From Amoebophrya sp. A120 (Eukaryota; Sar; Dinophyceae; Syndiniales; Amoebophryaceae), in assembly GCA_905178155.1 (NCBI GenBank), contig CAJINV010000003.1:11396733-11460732 (forward strand): DNA of 64,000 nt, read 5' to 3'. Shown in pieces: positions 58,101 to 64,000 of the stretch. The position numbers were made by a program, and so were the translations under genes. Within the stretch, counting starts at the first letter, position 1; every line of letters starts with the position of its first letter. The notes beneath the pieces are model-generated. The model did no database searches. It had not been told where the DNA came from and saw only the letters and a program-made list of their open reading frames with translations.

Positions 58101-59434
58101 AAATGGCACCAGGCAAGTGCTAACCTTTCAACTACACGGAACGCTGACTGCCTGGCGTCCTCCTCGTGTTCTTCATATGCCCCTTAATTCATGCATCACG
58201 CCACCACGCAATACAAATTCACTGCAAATTCACCCTTCTGTATGCTAACGCCCGTTGAAGACATAAACGAGGCGGACAAAGATAATTTCGCGTCCGAGCG
58301 GGACGAGGCGGTGGAGGATGAAAGTGCTGCCGTTCTTCTATGTCCCGCTTGTTCGGTGGACGTTCCAGGCACGAGGGTTTTTCGGTACGCGGTGACCGGC
58401 GGTGGAAGAACTTCCTCCTGGCTTCCTTTATTTGTCGAAACTTGCAGCTGCGCACTTGCAATTTTTTTAGTATCCGCGATATGGTCCTCCAACTTCTTTC
58501 CTGCAGCGCTAGTTCCACTATGCCTGGCCTTGCTGGACGAAAGCACAGGAGAAAAGGGGCGGGCCAGAATTTCCGCTTCGGTGGGTTCGTCTTCGTCGCC
58601 CTGGTCTCGATTTCCCGCAAAATTCTTCCGCGCCTTTCCGGAGAACGACACCGGGGCGAGGACCAGAAGGGAATCGTCCTCCTCTCCCTGCGCTGCTAGC
58701 GGCAGGTGTAGAGTCCTCCTGCTCGATGTGCTCAAACTGTTTAACCCAGCGCTTCCTGTGTTTTTCCCTTGATGCACAGTAGAGGAAGAAGCACTTGCAG
58801 TGCTAATCAGGTCTCCTGCTCCTTCAACATCGTGTAGCTCATCATCTAAGGCGCTTTCTTGTGTTTTTTCGGCATGATGAACATGCGGTCGGCAGCAGAG
58901 CTCATACGTGTAAACGACGTCCCAGCAGGGGTTCGCATCATCGTGTCTGGCCCCATGGAGCTCCAGGCAACAGTACTCGTACGTTATGCCTCCAGCGGCA
59001 CCACTACTCGGAAAGCAAAAATGTTCCTCGTCCTGCTTGCCTTCTTGTCGAGAAAGTACGACAGAGGCAGGCGACACTGGTCGAACAAAATTGAGAAGAA
59101 GGCCCGCGTATGGCGTTCTCAACTGTTACATTCTCAAGTGTTACATGGATTTGTCATGCAAGAATGGGAAAAGTGAAAGGGGGGAGGTTGCACCTGTAGC
59201 ATTACAAATTCCGAACAGATTTGGGTGCTGTTTAGCCATTCGCAAATTTGTCATGCGAAGCAGCTTGATCGTGTGGATCTTGATGATCATTTTGCATGAC
59301 AAATCATGTAACAGTTGAGAATGTAACGCTTGAGAACGCCATACCGCCCCCAGCTGCAATATCAGACCTTTCCCCACAGCGCTTGCGACATACGTCGTCC
59401 TTGTTGCGGACAAGAAAAAAAACCGCCTCATCAT
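52150..59434 (-). CDS. GT90/CAP10-like glycosyltransferase B, multi-exon
   Basis: Proposed exons are 59434-59341, 59111 to about 58270, about 55853-55640, about 55345-52832 and 52471-52150. The start MMRRFFFLSATRTTYVASAV then GKGLILQLGA-GLLLNFV gives a signal anchor once the family E element is removed. Next is the Cys/Trp motif ANPCWDVVYTYELCC, a long Ser-rich linker, QQFCCARPDDDKGSCF, and HADCCFPQLRKMLATPLEQR. The GT90 core has LVYNLHTSWFRKYEQEIR, RRPEFFFRGTPSIASAHWN (the family's R-G motif), then a Ser/Ala-rich insertion. The last exon has the conserved end DVWCFLAGQVLFRAMFRYDS, HPYEHYIPLRRDL and KIAERGRRLAQEVF. The GT-AG join gives LDYK-INFHDNVSTRDVW. It likely adds xylose or glucose to glycoproteins in ER/Golgi. 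A 44-47 bp piece of exon 2/3 is present three times around two insertions. Confidence 0.78.
52472..52831 (-). mobile_element. Introner, family B (360 bp), with GT-AG ends
   Basis: Donor TACAA/GTATAATTTTATCG, acceptor GGGGACGTTTTTACTCAG. Inverted ends AACGTCCCCACCCCAGAGTT and complement. The inside includes a duplicated CATCATCATCATCATGTAGT then GGTCAC unit (around 52685 and 52733) and the TTCTAGCATCACAAATTCC stretch shared with the copy at 28.2 kb. Confidence 0.85.
55346..55640 (-). mobile_element. Probable introner in GT90 gene B, junction unresolved
   Basis: The coding-strand ends ATGCAAAACTGTCTGGGGTG and CCCTCCCAGATCGATTTTTG are imperfect inverted copies resembling family C. A GTACAGGG donor and TTGATAG acceptor exist but do not keep the flanking frames, and neither does a TGCA-to-TGCA join. 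Confidence 0.45.
55810..55853. repeat. Direct repeat copy 1 of a 44-bp exon segment
   Basis: Encodes ASSRSDAKLSLSAYC on the minus strand and continues into the real downstream exon (YCWAPVREL). Identical to copy 2 over 44 bp. Confidence 0.9.
55875..57037. mobile_element. Insertion H1 with 29-bp terminal inverted repeats
   Basis: Perfect inverted ends CTGTCCCCACTACCCCGGTT and following (55875-55903) and complement (57009-57037). The inside is GC-rich with no recognisable protein. It lies between direct repeat copies 1 and 2 of the host exon. Confidence 0.8.
57035..57085. repeat. Direct repeat copy 2 of the exon segment
   Basis: Shares 44 bp with copy 1 (57035-57078) and 47 bp with copy 3 (57039-57085). 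The first three bases overlap the right end of H1. Confidence 0.9.
57087..58257. mobile_element. Second insertion H2 (about 1.17 kb) between exon-segment copies 2 and 3
   Basis: The ends CTTGAACACGCGTTAG (left) and CTAACGCCCGTTGAAG (right) form an imperfect inverted pair. Just inside, TGAATTTTGCATGACAAATT has a degraded inverted partner near 58205-58235. Minor open frames such as 57352-57494 plus are not convincing genes. Confidence 0.55.
58270..58316. repeat. Direct repeat copy 3 of the exon segment
   Basis: Encodes SSTASSRSDAKLSLSA at the end of the upstream GT90 exon. Identical to copy 2 over 47 bp, in the same frame. Confidence 0.9.
59112..59340 (-). mobile_element. Family E element (229 bp) in the signal-anchor region of GT90 gene B
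   Basis: Inverted ends GGCGTTCTCAACTGTTACAT and complement, about 48 bp, preceded by TATGG/CCATA termini shared with family D. Flanks are CCGCG and CCGCC. Removal with one flank copy joins LQLGA to GLLLNFV in frame. An internal TTTGTCATGCAA / TTGCATGACAAA pair is present. Confidence 0.78.
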
Positions 59435-59676
59435 CAGGATCTTTGAAACATTTGCACCAGCCGGAAAGAAATAATGCGCCCTCGCTGCTATCTCGATTCT
59501 TCATTTTTTTCCTGAGCGACGTCGAACTCGAAATATTGAAGGAAAAAGCAGCTCCATGCAGTCAGTGCTTCTGAATAGAAAGTATGGGATTAACGTGATA
59601 AACGTCCAGTAGATTGCGGTCTGTATTCCCGCCATAAAAAGCATCCAATATCGAAGGTGAAACGAAAAAACTCCCT
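59341..59676. other. 5' end of GT90 gene B and upstream sequence
   Basis: 59434-59341 codes for the first exon. Upstream, no further exon or clear promoter element was identified before the fold-back element at 59677. Confidence 0.35.
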
Positions 59677-60261
59677 TATGGCCTCCTCAGCTGTTACGTT
59701 CTCAACTGTTACGTAGCGAGGTGCTGTTTTTTGATCATTTTAACTAGCTATACCGAGCGGTAGCTAAAATCATTAATTTTTTTAATTAAAATTGTGTTTT
59801 TTGAAATCGCGGCGGAGGGCTGGATCCACGGAGCGGCAAGGCGGAAATCCGGAACCTGCAGCTGCAATATGGATTGCAAAATCCCGCCTGCAGCATGACA
59901 AATCTCCGCGTCTGATGCATGAATTCTAATAGTCACAGAGACCTCCTCCTGGTGTCTGGGTTCTGGAGATTTGTCATGCTGGAGGCGGGACTTTGGAGCT
60001 GATAACTGGCAACCACCCGCAGAAGGAAGGTCCCCCGGAAGGCTGGTTGTTTGTGGCTGCGTCATCCATATTGCAGCTGCAGGTTCCGGATTTCCGCCTT
60101 GCCGCTCCGTGGATCCAGCCCTCCGCCGCGATTTCAAAAAACACAATTTTAATTAAAAAAATTAATGATTTTAGCTACCGCTCGGTATAGCTAGTTAAAA
60201 TGATCAAAAAACAGCACCTCGCTACGTAACAGTTGAGAACGTAACAGCTGAGGAGGCCATA
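59677..60261. mobile_element. Large fold-back element, 198-bp arms, 5-bp target duplication
   Basis: Arms 59677-59874 and 60064-60261 are essentially perfect inverted copies beginning TATGGCCTCCTCAGCTGTTA. The remaining centre also pairs imperfectly (GCATGACAAATCTC and GAGATTTGTCATGC). TCCCT flanks both sides. Its subterminal CTCAACTGTTAC relates it to the family E intron at 59112-59340. The perfect arms suggest a recent insertion. Confidence 0.9.
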
Positions 60262-60281
60262 TCCCTCCTTGTTGAGCCGAG

Positions 60282-60817
60282 ATGGCTACGCTTCGCTACG
60301 AAAAAAAAAAAGAACATGACAAATCAAAACGCACCTTAGGCGTGCTGCTTTACCTCGTCACATCAGGCCATCTCTCTATCCATCGTGTAACGCGAGCCGG
60401 AAACCTAGTTCTTGATCTGGAAGGTACATTCACATCGTCATTTCCTGACTTAGATGCATTTGTCCAAAGAACAAAGGGAGGACAGAAGAAAGAGATTAAT
60501 CGGTCCTACGTGGCAACAAGTATCGAAGAAGAAGAACAATCGACGAGAGCAACTACAGCAGTGAAAAATAAACTAATGGGAATTTATCACAGTGTATGAA
60601 GGAAAACATCATTCTACGCCACAATGGTAAATTTCACGTGTTGTTGAGCAAGAGGCAGCGCGCGCTCGTCCTTAGAACTGATACTAACGGACGAGGCGTC
60701 AGCTCGGTCCAAGAGACATCGACGCGAAGAGCCTTGGGCATTGGTACTGTCCTACAGTCGGTACAGTTCTGCGTATCCCACCCAGACCTCCTTGTGGTTC
60801 GATCGACCTTAAACTGA
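60282..60817 (+). CDS. Possible plus-strand small protein(s)
   Basis: Frame 60282-60599 (105 aa) starts MATLRYEKKKEHDKSKRTLG and is protein-like in the middle (NLVLDLEGTFTSSFPDLDAF). A second frame, 60596-60817, overlaps its stop. No family was recognised. It is opposite in strand to all strong genes, so confidence is low. Confidence 0.25.
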
Positions 60818-60943
60818 GTTAGGAGGAGTTCGATCGACCTTAAACTTACTTAAACGAGGCCCCTCGCAGCCAATTTCCGATGCATGGCGACCTTGATATA
60901 CATCAAACACGAGTTACTTATTCGCGACTAACTATTGTTCTCC

Positions 60944-63900
60944 TCACAGCGAGCCTCGCTGCCTCAGAGCAGAAACGGTGAAGCACTCCTGCAGCACCAC
61001 CTGGCTGACTACCTTTCCCCGCTTATCGTAAACGGGAACGGTGACGTTCCCAATGTAACTCGGAGTGAAGGGAGTCTGCGCCCGCGCACGGTAGCATGGA
61101 TCGAAAAGGACGAGGCGTTTCCCCGGCAGGAAAGCGTGCACCTTGCTGGTGATGAAAGTAGTATGAACCTGGGAGATCGGCAGGTACACGTAATTGAACG
61201 GCTCGACGTTGACCAATTTGAGTCCGGAGAAGTAGTAGCGCCTGCGGGTGGTCAACACGGGCGTGCTTATTGCTGCATGATCCCTTTCTAATGCTTCAGA
61301 ATCAGACGCCGCTCCCGCTCTTCGCGCATTATAATTTTCTTCTACCTCTTTCTGCAGGTCTTGCCACCGACCTATCTCACCGTCCTCCTCCCGCGCTTCT
61401 TTCTTCTGCAGCTCATCCTGAAGAAATAGGAGCACACCGATAGCCATACGAGAAAAACATACCCGTATAAACGTGTGTTGCGTAAGTAGATTTTCGTTGA
61501 TCACAGACATGGTCTTCTTTGCTGTTCAGCATGGCAAATTTGTTCGCAACCTCTCTAATCCTTAAACCAGGTGGGACACTGCATTCTGCATGAAAGGAAA
61601 CTGCCCCCCTTGTGGTCTCCGCGTTGCAAAGTTTGTAGACCAAGCAACTTAGTAATGCAAGTTTTATTCTGGTATTTGTGTATGTGGTCTGGTAGGACAA
61701 GACCGCGATACAGCACAGAAAACGGTACGGCATTTGTCTGGTATGGGTGTCCTACGCTTCTTCGTTGCAATGGATAGCGCTTCTTTCCATTAGTCGACAC
61801 TCTGGCCGCCGCTCCTGTTGTTCTCTTGAACATCTTTGGTCCCAGTTTCCGTCCGAGCTCGGGCGTCCATGGCCTTTGGTCCTCCTGTGGCCACGAGTCG
61901 ACGATCTTGGGGGCGAACTCTTTCGACTGCAGATCGAACCGCACATCCCACATGCGCGAAGCGCCGAGCGCTTTTGGCGTCTTATCCTACAGAAAAGGTC
62001 GCGCACATGTTGCCGATGCAAGAAAAAGAAACATTTGCCATGCAGTCCTTTATGCCGAAAAAAGCCCGTTGCTCTTGGTCTTGCACTTGCTGCTGGCTGT
62101 CCAGCATGACAAATTTTCTGGGAGAACTTTCACTTTGTCATGCTAGTGGTCCGCATAATTTTCACGTCCTCCATTTCGCATGGTAGATAGTTGCCTCTCT
62201 TGCAGCGGATCAGCGCTACAGAGCAGCTTTTTCTTGTGACGCCAAAAAATAAAAAACAGCAAGAGCAATCATCTTCTTTTCTGCTACTAAAGAAGCAGAT
62301 GCACTTTTCTGTAGAATACGTGTCCGCCTTCAGAAAGCAGCGGAGGCCGGTCGCCGTCTGCGGGTACAGAAGAAGTTTCCGGACCAGCTCCTCGTCTCGG
62401 TCCAGAATTTCCTGGGCCATCGCGCTGTCGTCCGCGATGTCCACCCACTTCTGGTCAAACTGCTGGCCGTGTAGCTGCTCGGGGTTGTGGATCTTTCCAA
62501 TCTGGCGCATCCGGTCATACAGCCTCGTCGTGTAGTTTAGGTCCCGCGCCTCCTTCCCCTTCAGGCTCGCGTAGTACCTCCGCGGGTCCCAAACCTGCTC
62601 GGGCTTGGAAAGTCGAGCGTTTTTGGTGACCACCACCACGAACCCCATGCAGGAATAGTAGGCGTGACAGTAGAAGTCGCACTGCGCGACGGAGTGCACG
62701 TGCACGTAGTGGCGGCTGCTGTAAACGAACTTGGACTCCGTCTGGTACATGGTAGCGAGCGCCGTGTCCTCTGTGATAATGTCCCGCAGGTGGACGCCCA
62801 ATTTGTAGGTCAGAAACTCGGGCGGGTTCGGCGGGCCTTGGGCCTGGAGCTGCTCCTCCAGCCGCTCCAGTGTGGCGGCGTGCAGGGGCAGCCACTTGCG
62901 AAACTCCTTGTGCCACGTGCCCGTTATCAGTCCGCGGTCCCACACGCGCAGCGGGTCGGTATCGAGCTTCCCGTCCGGGAGCAAAACCCCCAGCCCGGCA
63001 GCCCGAAACACGCGCTTCAACTCCGCGACGGTTTGCTGCAGTTTGCGTTCGTCGGTCAGCTGCAGCCGCTCCTCCTCGAAGGCGGGCCAGCGCTGCGGCA
63101 GGCCGACGCGTCGCAACATGGTGCGAAACTGAAACAGGTCGAACATAAAGGTCGAGTTGGTAATCGTGCGTCCTTCGGGGTAGAACACGTCCGGCTCGTA
63201 AATGGATTGCCGGAACCAGGGAGGCAAGATGGCCCCCTGGTGGCTGTGATGGCAGTCCAGCAAGTGTTGCTGCAGGTGGCCGGGCGAGGCAAGTTGCTGC
63301 GTCGTCATATTCACCGGCGCGGGAGTGTAGTCGGTGGCCATGACATCCGAGCCAAACGCTACATCGGCCAGCTTGGCGAGGTTCTTCTGGTGCGAGTCTG
63401 TCGTCCCAGCCTCGCCACCAGCGCTGTCGCTGTCCTGCCGATCCGGAGCTGCAGCCGAACGCATCACAAAGCCGAGGCGACAGTGGTGCGACAAATAACT
63501 GGTCACGTGCTGCGACCCCAGCGTGGTTTCCCACCACTTCGCGAACTTGCTCACCATGCCCCGCAAAATGAACTGGGCCACGTTCGTGCCCCATTTGAAC
63601 AGCAAAACGGCGTCTCCGCCATGTTTCAGCAGTGTGTCTTCGAGTAGAGGCAAAAAGTCCGAATCCTTGTAACGCTCGTCGTTCCACAAGTCGCGGAAAA
63701 ACAAAAAACGGTCTCGATCTACGTCTTCGCGAAACTTTGCGACAAAAAACTCGGAAGCAGCAGCGGCGGAGGAGCTGCTCCCATGATGCTGATTCGTCCC
63801 CACCATAGGATCGCTCTCTCGACGTGCTGCAGCTGCGGCTTTTTTACTGCTGGCTTCTAATACACCGGTCCTTGTGTCTTTATCTTTCTTTTCTGTTTCT

Positions 63901-63977
63901 TGCATCACAACTTGATGGGCGTGGACCTCTACCTCTTGTTCTGCTTTATTTGATGCGGAGGACGGCGCCGAGAGCAT
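60944..63977 (-). CDS. Uncharacterised protein, at least three exons, open at window edge
   Basis: Exon 1 is 63977 (or beyond) to about 62300, exon 2 is 61986-61756 and exon 3 is 61417-60944. The frame stays open upstream of the ATG at 63977 to the window end, so the start may lie outside. The first 80 residues are Ala/Ser/Glu/Lys-rich; then follows an ordered-looking region (KFREDVDRDRFLFFRDLWND, SYLSHHCRLGFVMRS, FEEERLQLTDERKLQQTVAE, YVHVHSVAQCDFYCHAYYSC). Exon 3 is beta-rich (YYFSGLKLVNVEPFNYVYLP, KRLVLFDPCYRARAQTPFTP). The exon 2/3 splice is GT-AG and exact (LQRRS-DELQKKEAREED). The exon 1/2 donor was not resolved; the acceptor TTTTCTGTAG is clear. No family was recognised, and no signal peptide is visible in this part. 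Confidence 0.55.
61418..61755 (-). other. Intron (338 bp) with GT-AG ends
   Basis: Donor AGC/GTAGGACACC and a pyrimidine-rich acceptor CTCCTATTTCTTCAG. It has no obvious long inverted ends, so it looks like an ordinary spliceosomal intron. Confidence 0.7.
61987..62300 (-). mobile_element. Probable intron with GCATGACAAA motifs
   Basis: Two opposed copies (AGCATGACAAAT near 62103 and TTTGTCATGCTAG near 62136) form a short hairpin inside the intron, as in families D and E. The outer ends were not matched to a known family, and the donor position is uncertain. Confidence 0.4.
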
Positions 63978-64000
63978 GTTTGCTGATGTTGACGAAGCGG

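Noticed and set aside
62664-63647. 327-codon plus-strand frame
   Set aside because: Antisense to the long coding exon at 62130-63977; the minus-strand frame has better composition and extends into a spliced gene.
1-64000. Bacterial gene cluster, CRISPR array, tRNA or rRNA genes
   Set aside because: Spliced eukaryotic genes dominate. The tandem repeats lack a constant repeat/unique spacer pattern. No tRNA or rRNA signature was noticed by eye.
1-64000. Dinoflagellate spliced-leader relict sequences
   Set aside because: I looked for the conserved end of the leader (TTTTGGCTCAAG or complement) and noticed no convincing match; a computed search would be needed to be sure.

Overview
The window looks like nuclear DNA of a protist, most likely an alveolate of the dinoflagellate lineage. 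A syndinian such as Amoebophrya fits best; this is an inference, since no marker gene is present. The reasons are: genes broken by many 200-600 bp introns; all confidently recognised genes on one (minus) strand over 64 kb; secretory-pathway enzyme families typical of algae and dinoflagellates (GT90/CAP10, FkbM-type methyltransferases, aspartyl/asparaginyl hydroxylase); and many introns that are themselves mobile repeat copies (introners) with inverted ends. No rRNA, tRNA, CRISPR array or bacterial operon was seen.

Layout. 0.1-2.3 kb: an uncharacterised low-complexity gene with an introner. 2.3-5.1 kb: mostly no clear gene. 5.1-7.2 kb: a gene with a signal peptide and an apparent frame break at a run of seven G. 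7.25-7.56 kb: a fold-back element. 7.6-12.0 kb: small or uncharacterised genes. 12.5-16.2 kb: a JmjC/cupin-8 oxygenase gene with six proposed exons. 17.4-20.6 kb: a composite block of satellite repeats. 20.8-23.3 kb: an Ala/Gln/Ser-rich gene. 25.5-29.3 kb: FkbM-type gene A. 31.5-34.8 kb: a Ser-rich membrane-anchored protein. 36.9-40.9 kb: intronless GT90-like gene A. 42.6-44.5 kb: FkbM-type gene B. 45.1-47.5 kb: methyltransferase-like gene C. 47.9-51.0 kb: an aspartyl/asparaginyl beta-hydroxylase. 51.6-52.1 kb: a small membrane protein. 52.2-59.4 kb: GT90 gene B. 59.7-60.3 kb: a large fold-back element. 60.9-64.0 kb: an uncharacterised gene running to the window edge.

Two GT90-like proteins, three FkbM-like proteins and one AspH-like protein, several with N-terminal signal or anchor segments, would all act on secretory-pathway glycans or proteins. 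This suggests a neighbourhood for surface or secreted glycoprotein modification. Co-orientation agrees with dinoflagellate unidirectional gene arrays but does not prove shared regulation.

The most interesting content is the mobile introns. At least five sequence families recur in unrelated genes. Several copies lack usable GT-AG ends, yet the reading frame is restored exactly if the element plus one copy of a short direct repeat is removed: TTGCA(A), CAA, CACA, TA, ATCGA/TCGAT and a CGCGG-like repeat. Others (26467-26802, 45331-45685, 52472-52831) use ordinary GT-AG ends. One family D copy is nested inside a family A introner and has a perfect 5-bp target duplication, which is direct evidence of transposition. 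A 44-47 bp exon segment of GT90 gene B occurs three times at about 1.23 kb spacing around two insertions, so the frame survives joining between any two copies. Exon limits come from reading frames and repeat boundaries, not from transcripts.
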